From assembly GCA_029948255.1 (NCBI GenBank), contig JALIZF010001883.1:496001-560000 (forward strand): DNA of 64,000 nucleotides, in the 5' to 3' direction. The position numbers and the translations under genes are program-made. This document shows positions 1 to 12,100 of the stretch, in pieces. Below the pieces are notes generated by a model. It was not told the origin of the DNA and did no database searches. It was given only the letters and a program-made list of their open reading frames with translations. Position 1 is the first letter of the stretch. Each line of letters opens with the position of its first letter. This stretch comes from Telmatactis stephensoni. Taxonomy: Eukaryota > Cnidaria > Anthozoa > Actiniaria > Isophelliidae.

Positions 1-920
1 TCAATTTTTTCCAAACTCAAACACAACTTTTAATGCTGTAGATCACATATTACACAGTCTCAAAACTAATCGCGAAATATCTTTCCTTTATTGTTTATTG
101 GGCGATATTCGTTATTGTTGCTATGCTGTCGCACTTTGTAATATCATATCAAGTTTAAACAACATTCGTAGCGTCACTTCAGTTTGTTTATTCAATTAAC
201 TAATGGTATGTTCATGTTAAGTTTATTATAATTGACATATCATTAAATGAACAAGCAGATATACTCAACTGCTGCGATCAAATGTTCCAATTTGTTAATT
301 GAAACAAATCTATAACTATTTTCCTTGAAAGATAAAGTTTTCTTTATATAAAATATGTCCATTCTAAAATCCTTCTCGCCTCGTTTCAACATGGCTGATT
401 ATGAAGGATACTAGTATTGTTTATAGTAGATTAAAACCTATTGTTATCTATATCTCGAGTCGACAGTAAATGGAATTTTAATACCCACGAGGTATAATTT
501 GTCATCAAATTTAAATACCACTTGATTTTGATTGTTATTACTCTTCACGAAACCCTTTAGAGTTCTTGATTACATAAAAATAATTGAAACTGCTTGGATT
601 TCAATACAGGGGAACTTATACTTTGGGATACCTCTTTAAGGGGAGACTTTGGAGAGAGAATAGTATTACCAGTTGGCTGTGGGTGATTAAAGAAGTAAAC
701 ACAATAGATAGGTTTCTTGTCCTTTATTGCTGTATTTTCTTTAGTATCACCACATTCTTTACTATAACTTATCAGAACTTTATAAATACCATCAAAACAA
801 TGATAAAAACAAGAACTTCAATGTTAAAGCTACAGATACCACCGAGATGCATAAATGATCATCTAAACCATTGACTAGATACATATTCACCATTCTACAA
901 TTTCACTGGTGGTAATATTT

Positions 921-1112
921 AAGCAATAGAAGATAGATTTCTATGACTCTACCGGTGAAATAGAGCACGCGTGATGTTGGGAGAAACACAAGAAAAGTTT
1001 GAAAATCACGAGCCGTAGGCGAGTGATTTTCAAACTTTTTCGAGTGTTTCTCCCAACATCACAAGTGCTCTATTTCACCGGTAGAGTCATAGAAAACTAT
1101 CTTCTATTGCTT
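921..1112. repeat. Long hairpin (MITE-like foldback) with CGAGCCGTAGGCGAG core
   Basis: The two arms are near-perfect reverse complements from AAGCAATAG at 921 to CTATTGCTT at 1112. They share blocks such as CTCTACCGGTGAAATAGAGC and GTTGGGAGAAACAC. The turn is the 15-nt core CGAGCCGTAGGCGAG (1009-1023). A solo piece of the arm (ACCGGTGAAATAGAGCA) recurs near 2431. The same core sits in a second hairpin at 54582-54681 with different arms. Confidence 0.85.
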
Positions 1113-1505
1113 TTATGATATAGCAAGAGGTATTTTAAGAACGATCAAATTGTGTTATTTTCTGATCAAAACTAAAGTTCTCAAAACTTGCGCAAATGTA
1201 AGCCAATCACATTTGTCGTACTATTGACTAATCAGTGTGACTCAAATCGGCGTTTTTGACAAAACAGTTTGACAACTTTCATCTAAAGAATTCTGCAAAA
1301 AATATGTTGAAAAGAGAGTTTTCTGTTTTTATAATGAAACAATGACTCGGAAATCAGTAGACAAAAAGGCCAAATATAACTTACAGTTCTTCAAGATTTG
1401 GAAATGTTTACTTGCTTTCGACGAATCAAGCAGCATTCGCTATGGTAGTGGTAAATTGAAAGCCGTGTTTTCGGTTGGAAAAAGCTGAAGTTTGAAAGAG
1501 GCTTA

Positions 1506-1909
1506 AGGCGCTGTTACACGATGCAATTTTTCTTGCAACTTGCAATGCAATGCTGACAAAAGCAGAACATTGCCAGTTGCTGGCAAGATGTCAGACGCTC
1601 GCAATTCTCTTTGCAACTCGCAACGCAACTCTTTCTTGACCTTCGAAAAACCAGATATATCCGTGGTCACTACGTTCTGATTGGTCATTTGCGACAGGGA
1701 TTGCATTGCAGGTTGCTGGATAGATGTTACACGCTGCAACGTGCTTCGCAACGTTGCGAAAAGTAGAAACTTGTTTAACTTTTTCTGCAACTTGCAACGT
1801 TGCATTGCAAGCTGCAGAGGATGTTACACGCGCAATCTCTTCTGCAACTTGCAACGCAACGGCATTGCATTGCAAGTTGCAAGAAAAATTGCATCGTGTA
1901 ACAGCGCCT
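1506..1909. mobile_element. Non-autonomous PIF/Harbinger-like element
   Basis: Terminal inverted repeats of nearly 50 bp start AGGCGCTGTTACACG and end CGTGTAACAGCGCCT. They are flanked on both sides by the trinucleotide TTA (1503-1505 and 1910-1912), as expected of PIF/Harbinger insertions. The interior is built of many TGCAACTTGCAA-like words and has no long believable reading frame. Several small overlapping reading frames here are by-products of the repeats. Related TTGCAAC/TGTTACAC fragments recur near 3425, 6070, 9470, 56345 and 57605. Confidence 0.7.
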
Positions 1910-2639
1910 TTACAGGATAAGGATTTTGCTGATGAACGAGAAGCTGTTGATTTGAATTATCTGTTGGCTGTTCACCGGTAGCTTGTGTCAAAACATCTCT
2001 ACACTGGCGTAGTTGGTTCATACAAAGGATGATTGAACAACAGAGGTTGAACAAGTTGTCTCGTGGCGACAATCAGTTTTGGAAATCTTCCGCCTCTCTT
2101 TGTAAGTAAGAAACAAAACTTTGTTCAATGAAAAATAACTCTTATTGATCGAAACTAATCCGGGAGAAAAAACAATTTACTATGCTGTGAATTCTAGTTC
2201 CTTAAAGTTGATTTATACTGGCGTTTGCAAGTTCATGCTCATGCAAGTCATTTTCTATGAATATTTACGTTGTTATTGTCCGACCACGAGGCTTAGTTTG
2301 TAAATTTAAAGGATAACTGGAATGATGGAAAGTATTTTCTAGTTTATTTCTAAGTTTTGGTCTCCTAACTACAGTGAAATTTGTAAATAGACGTTTTGGT
2401 AAAATCATTCGTCAGAAAACCATGTCTTTACCGGTGAAATAGAGCATAGATTTTGGTTGTCTCTCAGCCAATCAGAACGTGTGTTATAATTGAGCTATAT
2501 TATAAATAATAATAACTAGGTACTTATACAGCACATTTCATATCATGTCAATACCCTTTACAATGGAGTAATCGAAATTAATGAAGTAAAGAACGTAAAG
2601 TGTTTTTAAGAATCTCAACTGTCATGGGGGCAAACCACT

Positions 2640-2752
2640 TGGCCTTTTATGGGTAAAAGTTAAACCTCAGCTAATGGCACCAGTGGGACCCGAACCTGGA
2701 ATTGCCAGATTGCAAGACCAATGTACTAACCACTAGACCATGCTGACCTCCC
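2640..2752 (-). repeat. tRNA-derived SINE fragment
   Basis: Read on the minus strand, this contains an A-box-like TGGTCTAGTGG and a B-box-like GGTTCGGGTCCCA at tRNA-like spacing. There is no foldable acceptor stem with CCA end, so this is a SINE head and not a working tRNA gene. Confidence 0.6.
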
Positions 2753-3119
2753 TATGATGGCCACCTCTCCATGACTTGGGACCAGTTATACGAGACCAAA
2801 TAAGACACATATTACATGTACATAAGATTTATCTTATATAAGGTGTGAACCTCTCCATATAAATGTCACTGTTTGGCTAAGATGCATGTTATTCAAGGCT
2901 TATTGAGGAATAGCTCAGAATGCTGTTCCCCAATAAGGCATATCTTAGACTAAAAGTGCCATTTGTCGATCCCATTTGTCCAGAGAAATTCGCCCCTTAT
3001 TTAAATCACACCTTTGATAAGATGTGTCCTATTTTTCACTGAAATAAATGACCCTGTAGTCTTGCCTCAGAAGGCCATTATGGAGAGGGTTGACTGTATT
3101 TCCCTTTACTTGTTTACAG

Positions 3120-6100
3120 AGAAAAGAATGACAAGAATGTTACAACCTGTGTTTCTATGGAACAAAATGAAACAAGTATAACATCAGATCAAGGTGTAAA
3201 GTACGACTTTGTGTACGATTACTCCCTGTGGTCTGTGGATCCTCAACACCCTGAGTGTATTGGTCAAGAAGAGGTTTATAAACTGCTTGGAGAACCTTTA
3301 TTGAATAGTGCTTTTCAGGGCTATAACACTTGTCTCTTTGCTTATGGCCAGGTAATGTAAAATAATGTAATACTATTTCAAGTGACATTCCTATATTTAA
3401 ATTGTTTTGAATGGCATTTTATTGGCATCAGGGCACACACAATGCAGCTTTTCTTGCAACATTGCCTATAACAGTAATTGCACCATGCATATGCCCACCT
3501 TGAACCAACTGCACACAACCTTGCAGAAAACATTGCAGAAATACAACTTTACCCTGACCTTCAACTGTTGTGTGTAACTTTCACGTGCGGCAACCTGTGT
3601 TGCACACAACATTACAGAAAACATTGTGCATTGTATGTCTGCATGGGTGCCCTTAATTAGCTTTGGATTGTCAACATTTTTGAATATATACCAGATGATA
3701 TTGATAGAAGATGTGTGAGCTAGGGTGTAACAAAATAATAATGAAGATGTCTTGTGGAAGATCCATTTTGCTAACATTAACTTTTTATGTTTTTCCCCTC
3801 CATTTAGACTGGATCAGGGAAATCCTACAGGTAAGAGACAATGAACAACAGGTCACTTAGCATCATTGAGGGAATATTTCTGTTGTTTTCCATAGAATAT
3901 ATCCTGGAATATCTCTTAGTTCACTTTGCTGATGACCTTGATTTTGATCTTCCAACATTGTTGTGTTGGTAATCTGAATTAACCCCTTCCATTTGTTACC
4001 TGAGTATTTATGAGTCAAAGCTCTGGTAGCTCTCAGGTTGAGAAATCCTGTCAAGATAGTCAACAAAAATGCATGCCTATATTTTATCAGGATCTTGCCA
4101 AGATCTTGTCATGATTATCCCAAGATAATCTTTTAAGATCATCTTTAAATAATTATTTGCTTGACTCCAAGATATTGGCAAAATGTAAGATCTCTGAAGA
4201 TCTTCCAAGAGCCTGACAATGTGCCCAACCTTGAACTGCTGCACATTACCCTCCTAATACAAATTTTCTTGGTATTTTTTATGATTTACCTACAGTATTA
4301 TGGGACAAGGTCAAGATGCAGGTGTATTACCGAGATTCTGTGAAGAACTCTTTGAAAGAATTAAAATTTGGCCTGAGGTAGGACACTGCAATGGGACTTC
4401 ACAACATTGTGTTACTTTAAGCTGTCCCTTCAGATTAGGAAGTGACCAATGTGATTCAGGCAATATTAAGGACTTTGAGAGATTTTGATGAAATGCTATG
4501 CTCTAACATTACCAGCAAGAGGCATAATGATTTAACTTGCTTCAACAGAATAAATTCACAGTTGAAATCAGTTACTTTGAAATCTACAATGAAAAGATTC
4601 ATGATCTTCTGGTTTCTCACAAAGGAAAGGATGCTAAGAAACAGGTGTGTATAGCCCCTCTACAATGACCTCATGGAGTGCTGTAAAGTATGTATACACG
4701 CACATACACCTATTTCAAAGGAGGTTGTCGGAAAAAATTCGCTTCCTTAATTTTCTAATTTGTCTTGATATTTAGCATCAACAAATGAAGGTGTGTAAGA
4801 GAGAGACAATCTAGATTTTTGAGAAAAAACGCGCGCGCATGCTGTATATTTAGAGTTCGCAGTTTACACGTCCCTCATCCAATGAGAGCGTGCGTTATAT
4901 GATTGTTAATAGCAAAGCGCAACAGTGACGTAACAACTCAGACAAACAAACCAAATTCATCTCCTTGAGCCCCATTTCGGTACTTTGGAATTGAATGCCC
5001 ATTTTCTTAAACATAAGCAACGTTTTCATAATAAGATATAGGCTTCTCTGTGTTCTATTCAGTACGATTACAGATTCATAATGTATGTCATGCATCTATT
5101 ACGCGAGCTATTTTTAGTACCCGCTGCGCAACGCTATTTATAACTAGCTATACAGTAAATCACAGGGGTGTAGGGTGAAAGGTGGAGAGCTGAAATGAGA
5201 AAACTGTAACTAAAGGTATCTTCTTTCTCAGCAGCTGAGAGTTCGTGAACATCCAGTGATGGGACCATTTGTGCAAGACCTCTCAACGTAAGGAAAATCA
5301 TTGTTGTTTATAGTGGGTCCTATCGTTTTTAATGCTACATGCATATACTTACAGGTGCATGTCAAAGGATTCTTTAATTTACGTTTCATTGTCTTTCTAG
5401 GTATGTTGTGAGCTCCTACTCTGATATTGAGGTAATGAAAACCGTTAATAAAGTGAATTTACTCACATCACATATTTGCAACTTGACGTTATTGTAAAAA
5501 TTTTTCACACATTTGTACATTAAGATGTGGCTACAAGAGCACCAAAATCGTTCAACTTTTTCCTTTGCAAGTTGCAGAGCAAATTTTGCTCGTATTGCCA
5601 CTCCTCGCGCAACAAATTTTCTTTCTTGCAACGAGTAGAAAGAGCCTAAAGAATTCTTTCGCGGTGAACGCTAGGACTGAATCAAAAGCCGTCAGAAAAT
5701 CCATTGTTTGCTTGTGACATGATGAAAAGTGTCAATGCACGTGCGTACATACGTAAAGCACGCTACGCCACTGGATAATCATCATCATGTCATCTTTACT
5801 ATCACCATTCACCGTTGTCAACTATCAATCATTTACATTGTATTATTATTTTATTTACATTTTATTATTATTTTACTGTTTAGTCATGGCTGGCTTTAGG
5901 AAACACCAACAGAGCTACTGCAGCTACAGGGATGAATGACAAAAGCAGCAGATCACATTCTGTTTTCACAATCATGATGACCCAAACAAAGGTGAGAAGA
6001 TCTACCAGCACTTTCCTCTCCCTCCCCTCCACTTTCTTGAATAACCATTGCTCACTGTTACATCAAGATTCCCGGACACACGATAAACTTTTCTTGCAAC

Positions 6101-9100
6101 ATTTTGTGCGACACTGAGTAAAACACATTCACTGAATACAACACAGACTTACACCATGTGTCCACCACTGCAATAGTTTGCACGCAATAGTTTTAGGATC
6201 GAGTTTTCTTCTACAACTTTTTCTGTAACATTGTGTGTGTAACATTGCACAGCGAACACACGGTACAACTAAGTAGCGCCAAGAGACCATAATACTAAGA
6301 GAGCGAAGCTCAGTATTGATGTCTGTGCCATGTTCGTGGCGGCTAAGGCTATTTTTAGTAACTTCGCCATCGCGCGCGCAAGTCCCTCCACCAATAGAAT
6401 TTGATTTTTGACGTGCGCGCGGACGGGACCGTTTGAATTCTATTGTCTAAGAGCCTTGCGCGCGCGATGGCGAAGTTACTAAAAATAGCCTTAGCCGCCA
6501 CGAACATGGCACAGACATCAATACTGAGCTTCGCTCTCTTAGTATTATGGTCTCTTGGTAGCGCGCAATTTGCAAAAAAGGTTACGTCGTGCATTTGTTC
6601 GGACCTCAATTTCCAGAACAAAAGAAGCTTGTATTATTTCCTTTGTCGAGATTTTCTGATTATACTAAAGTCTCATAACTGTACAAAACCATGTCTTCCT
6701 AATTTCTGATGATCGTCTGCCCCGGCGGTTTCGCATTTTAAGCCAAAGCTGTGTTGGTCACTGCGTGCAACTACATGTAATTCAACCATCATTTAGTTAA
6801 ATCAAGAGACCATAATACTAAGAGAGCGAAGCTCAGTATTGATGTCTGTGCCATGTTCGTGGCGGCTAAGGCTATTTTTAGTAACTTCGCCATCGCGCGC
6901 GCAAGTCCCTCAACCAATAGAATTTGATTTTTGACGTGCGCGCGGACGGGACCGTTTGAATTCTATTGTTTAAGAGCCTTGCGCGCGCGATGGCGAAGTT
7001 ACTAAAAATAGCCTTAGCCGCCACGAACACGGCACAGACATCAATACTGAGCTTCGCTCTCTTAGTATTATGGTCTCTTGGTTAAATGTTTTTGTCGTGT
7101 GATTGATACTAGACTGAAATCTTTGAAGACACAGAAGCTCAACTGACAAAAATAAGTAAAATCAACCTAATTGATTTAGCTGGTAGTGAGAGAGCAAGTC
7201 ATGTCCTTAACGACCAAGTGATTAACTCCACCGAAACTGCAAACCTGAGGCTTAAGGTAAGACAGCGTGTTTATCTTATGCATTTACATTACAATGTTAC
7301 CATACATGGAGCTCAGTCAATACTGCCCTACCGCTTAAAAAGACTTTCGCTCAACATACTCAACAAAGTAAGCCAACCAGATGGCATAATCTTCCAAAGT
7401 AATGCTTTATATAATTGACTACGCCTACTCCAATCCAGATAGATTTGAAAACGCTTCTTTATCTCTCAGTTTTCGCACCTTAGACAAAAAAAAAAAACCC
7501 ACTGAACCCCATTGTAGTCTGGCTGCAATCCTAATAAAAATAGACCTCTATGAGGCCATGTGGTTACGGCCTCAAATCCAAATATAGATATAGACACATT
7601 TCAAGGCCTGTCCCTGGTTGGGGGTGGGGGTAGGGGTAGGGGTTTACTTCGACTAGTGCATACACACACACCGACTTTGTCCTAGTGCCCTTGGTAAGTT
7701 TATGTTCTATTTGACCTGATGCGTTTGGTCACGTAATGGATAAAACATCTGAAACATGAACGAAAAAATACACGATTTGTTGTGTCAAAAACGCCGTTGT
7801 AGAAGTCTTTACAGCAAACAATTTAGATATACAGTGAAATAAAAAGTTGAATAAACTGGTATATTAGCAGGTAATATTTTTGCATGTGAGATATATAATA
7901 ATACCATGCATGATAATAGAAAGAGAAAGGCAAACACTAATAGCTGTTGACAGACAAATTAAAGATCTTTACTACTGCGGCTTGTTGAACTACAGGCAAC
8001 CAGTGTACGGTTCGAGGTGCGTACCGCGTCTTGTTAAAAAGTTTATTAACGACAACATGTCAATCGCTCTTACTCTAGCGGCAGCTAATCTAAATGTCCT
8101 TTTTAAGCCGGTTTTGGGCTTCTTTTACATGGGCACGAGTGAACGCACGAGTGCGTCTAGTTAATAATCGACTTCAACACCCTCGGACGGGCGAACGAAG
8201 TTCGCATATCTTTCGGCTTGACAATTCGGCTCTACTTCGGGGATTTCCGAATTACGCACGCACGCACGCACCCTTGAAGCCCATGACATAGTGTGTTACT
8301 GGCATAAAGCCAGTAACCACAAAAAAGGATGTGCTGTTAAATTTGTGTGGACGTAACCTTACTTATCTGCTTTTTTTCGCCCTTTTTCTGTAGGAGGGAG
8401 GTAGTATCAACAAATCATTGCATACCCTTGGCAAAGTTATTTCACTTCTGTCTGACAAGGAACTCCAGAAAAAGAAGAAGAAGATGTATATTCCTTATAG
8501 AGACTCCATTTTGACATGGTACGTATCATGCAATTTGTTTCCTAAAAGAGAAAAATGAGATTGAATGAAATAGGAGTTAGCGTGGTTTAGTTGGTTAGTG
8601 CGGGGTCTTATAAGTCAGAAGTTCACACTTCGACTACTATAGGTGGTGTAATTCTAATAATTGGTATATTACGCGCGCTTTGACTGTGTGATTATAGTAT
8701 ACACACGCAACAGGATCTTACGCGCGTTCTAATTGGTTGAATATTTCGATAAATATTATATGAAGCAAGTAGAGTCCGTGCATCTGTACCAGAATACGTC
8801 AAAACACGTGTGGCGAGAACAACAGTCACGTTGAATTCGCCTCGCGCGTGACATGCTTTTTTGTTTTCACCAAATTTTGACGACATCTTTGCATCTATTA
8901 TTGTACAGACGCACGTAGATATAGAATGTATTTGTTAATGAGTTGGATAGTGTATCTATTTGAAAAACACTATCTATCTGATCTTCAACGATTCTTTTTC
9001 AATCGCACTTATGTGCGATGTCCTAGTATCATTGATGAGACAAGCAAATGATTTTTTGTTTCACACTTCAACTTTTTTTTCCCGCTAGGCTTTTAAAAGA

Positions 9101-12100
9101 CAGTCTGGGAGGTAATTCCAAGACAGCCATGATAGCAAATATTAGTCCTGCAAGCTGTCATTTTGGTGAAACGTTGAGTACACTTCGATATCCTTTACTA
9201 TGCTGTACCTGGTTGGCAACTCCTGAACACATTCACACTATAATGTTGTACGATCCTGTTTTTCGAATCGCGTGTTACGTGTAAGTCTAGGGGAGCGCGC
9301 GACGTTATCGAATCTTTCGAGAAAAATGGATCACTTAGTGTTGTTTGGTCCAATTACATTTGTACTACCAGTGCTAAAAATATGTAATGTGGCAAAACCT
9401 TTTACAATTACATGCGCAGTAACGCTTCTTGGGGATATTTGAGCCTAAAAGAAGTAGAACTGTATCGTACCTTTGCAACTGTTGCAACTCTTGCCTGCAA
9501 TGTTGCAGATAAAGTGCCAGTAAAGCTGCACTGTGTGTCCGAGCCATGAGGGGATAAGCTGATTATCTATTGTTTGTTTATGTGTTAGTTCGTGTGTTTG
9601 TCCGTCCGTCCGTCCGTCCGTCCGTCCGTCCGTCCGTCCGTCCGTCCGTCCGTCCGTCCGTCCGTCCGTCTGTTCGTTCGTTCGTTTGTTTGTTTGTTTG
9701 TTCGTTTGTTTGTTCATTCGTTCGTTAATTTGTTTATTTGCTTGTTTATTTGTTTGTTTGTATTTGTTTGTTTGATACAATGAGTTGTTTTATTCTTTAA
9801 CCTATCACACATATGCACAGCGCGCTAGAACCATCATCAACAAGGCTGTCATCAACGAAGACCCAAACGCTAGAATTATTCGAGGTAATTAGATTAAACA
9901 CTACACGTACACATTGATGTTTTTCTCATTTACAAAACTGATTAAAAAATTTTTGTTTGCTGTTTTATGTTTTGGAAATGCAATCTCTTGAAGATATTCG
10001 AGCATAATTCACAATGGGAAGGTTTGTTAGAGCAGAAAGAAAACTTCCATACATTTCATCTCCATGTGAAATAGTCAAGAACAAAATCCTTTGAAAATGG
10101 GTATACTATTCGTACACATAGGGAAAATTAAAACAGCTCGAGGATTTACAAACTTGTAAGAAATCGCTAGTTTATTTGCAAATTGCTAAGGTTTTCTTCT
10201 TCTTCTATATTAGAACTGCGGGCAGAAATCGAACGCCTTCATCATATGCATGCCAGCAATTCACCAGAGGACAACAAGAATGCATTGACGGAGATTCAAC
10301 TTCTTCGTGATAAACTAATGGAATCCCAACGACTGTTAGTTGAATCTACAAGGCAAGAAATGAAAAAATGTTTTGTAAATTTGGCTACTATTCTTTTCTG
10401 ATGTATACTTTTTTCTGTTTAGGAATTGGCAAGAAAAGTTTGCCTTATCGGAAAGAAGAAAACTTGAAGAAGCGGAAAACCTGAAGGTTTGTGTTTCGTT
10501 TTCCATATTTCGTAATGAACATATATCCTCAAATCTAAGTTTTGGGGATGTTTTCGCTGAAAAATCAGCAAACTTTTCTACAGTTTTCTGATTGTATTTT
10601 TCTTATTAACTACACAGAAAGCTGGCATTTCCTTCAAAGTAGATAACAGGCTACCTAACCTCGTTAATCTCAACGAAGATCCACAGCTTTCAGAAATGCT
10701 TCTGTATATTTTAAAACCAGGTAAGTAGCGTATTCTAACCTGTAAACTCCACCTAAGCTCCGATCGCTCCGAACATGATGTGTGTCAGTTACTATCATTA
10801 CAATTGCTGATTTATTTTTATTACGTTAGGAACAACTACTGTTGGACATCAAGATAAAGAAGACATTCAACTAAGTGGTGCTTTAGTAGCAGAATCGCAC
10901 TGGTTTGTACTTATTATATGATTACTGTTGAGCAGCCTCGAATTTCTTGTTCCCGACTTACGGTGTTTTCCATTTAGTGGAACCAACCGACCAAAAACGA
11001 CCTGATTTCTTTGGACTGATTCCAGCCAGACACCCTTAAGGACACCCTTATATTCAATTTTCGCTTAATTATTAATTTCTTTACCGTCCTTCCTTCCTTC
11101 CTTCCTTCCTTCCTTCTTTCCTTCCTTCCTTCCTTCCTTCCTTCCTTATTTCCCTCTTCCCTTAACTTTCATTTTTGTTGCACTTGTCAAATTTTTAGTT
11201 TGATTTATTTTTCTTTTAACAGCATCATCAAAAATGAAGGAGAAAAAGTGACCGTCACTCCGCTTGGTAAAGTTTTACTTTTCTCTCGTACCCTGTTTCT
11301 CTATAACCTCTCTTACTGAAGGCAGATGGCTTAGAAAGTGTTCAAAATATAACACAGTACACGTTGACTTGGTTTTCAAACCTGTAGCATGGCCCTACAC
11401 AGTAGAGGAAGTTGTTGCCCCCCTAACTGGCAAGAAAACCTGCTCTCTAATACCTATATATTTTCTACAAAGAAAACATAGCTCATTGCCTCCCACAAGA
11501 AATTTGGGTTGTGTGCGGCCCAGAGTCGCACTAATTAGTAAATAGATTTGAACATTATCCGGCTAATTTGTCTCAAGTCGCTATGAGTCATCAACAGGTT
11601 GTGTGCCTTGTCCTCCGCGATGCTCATCAATAGCCATCTACAGTGGTCTGCTTCAAGCTTATAGTCCAGTTTCTAACGTTCTTTTTTCCTATGTTCTCTT
11701 TTTATAACGACTATCAAACAATAAACCGTTTGTTTTCCAGCTGACGCTCCAACGTATATCAACGGTCAACTTATTTTAGAAGGAACAGAACTACATCATG
11801 TAAGTGACAGAGAACCGATGACGCTCGTTCCTCGAAAGACCCCATAATTTATTCCCCAACCCATTTACCTCCCGATAAAGTTTTTGTTCGATTGTCGAAG
11901 TGCTTTTCAATCTGTATGATTTTTTGCGTTAGTTTACAGCAAGAGACCATAATACTAAGAGAGCGAAGCTCAGTATTGATGTCTGTGCCATGTTCGTGGC
12001 GGCTAAGGCTATTTTTAGTAACTTCGCCATCGCGCGCGCAAGTCCCTCCACCAATAGAATTTGATTTTTGACGTGCGCGCGGACGGGACCGTTTGAATTC

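Larger units (their letters stand above)
1..3119. other. Non-coding stretch upstream of the first visible KIF14 exon
   Basis: I found no exon here that would encode the missing kinesin N-terminus (the RVRPF-type first motor strand). The stretch holds a large hairpin (921-1112), a terminal-inverted-repeat element (1506-1909) and a tRNA-like SINE (about 2640-2752). The rest is AT-rich sequence without recognisable structure. It is probably the end of an intron, because the sequence just before 3120 is a good polypyrimidine tract followed by an AG acceptor. Confidence 0.6.
3120..9884 (+). other. KIF14: KIF14 motor-domain exons 1-11
   Basis: Exons: 3120-3351, 3808-3830, 4296-4377, 4549-4644, 5232(or 5235)-5287, 5401-5431, 5884-5991, 7113-7256, 8394-8518, 9089-9187, 9811-9884. 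The first begins in phase, completing a codon from an unseen exon, and reads [15 protein letters not shown]. Exon 2 is a 23-nt microexon encoding TGSGKSY, the heart of the P-loop. Exon 3 gives [20 protein letters not shown]. Exon 7 carries switch I and exon 8 switch II. Exons 10 and 11 give [16 protein letters not shown] across an AT-AC intron. All other junctions in this block are GT-AG. The motor catalytic residues look intact, so an active ATPase is expected. Confidence 0.9.

Noticed and set aside
400..420. ATGGCTGATTATGAAGG as the start of KIF14
   Set aside because: It runs into a stop after seven codons, has no donor there and no kinesin-like continuation.
584..874. 96-aa open frame in the upstream region
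   Set aside because: It starts at a TTG, has no recognisable domain and no splice context; consistent with chance in AT-rich DNA.
2640..2752. Functional tRNA gene on the minus strand
   Set aside because: A and B boxes are visible, but no cloverleaf with a proper acceptor stem; other such heads have long SINE bodies.
6443..6709. Reading frame [18 protein letters not shown]..., looking like a secreted peptide
   Set aside because: Most of it is the right arm of the 278-bp transposon; the same frame recurs in other copies and ends in unrelated intron sequence.
9445..9783. Open frames on both strands rich in TDGR or VRPS repeats
   Set aside because: Both are translations of the TCCG/TTTG microsatellite within the AT-AC intron.
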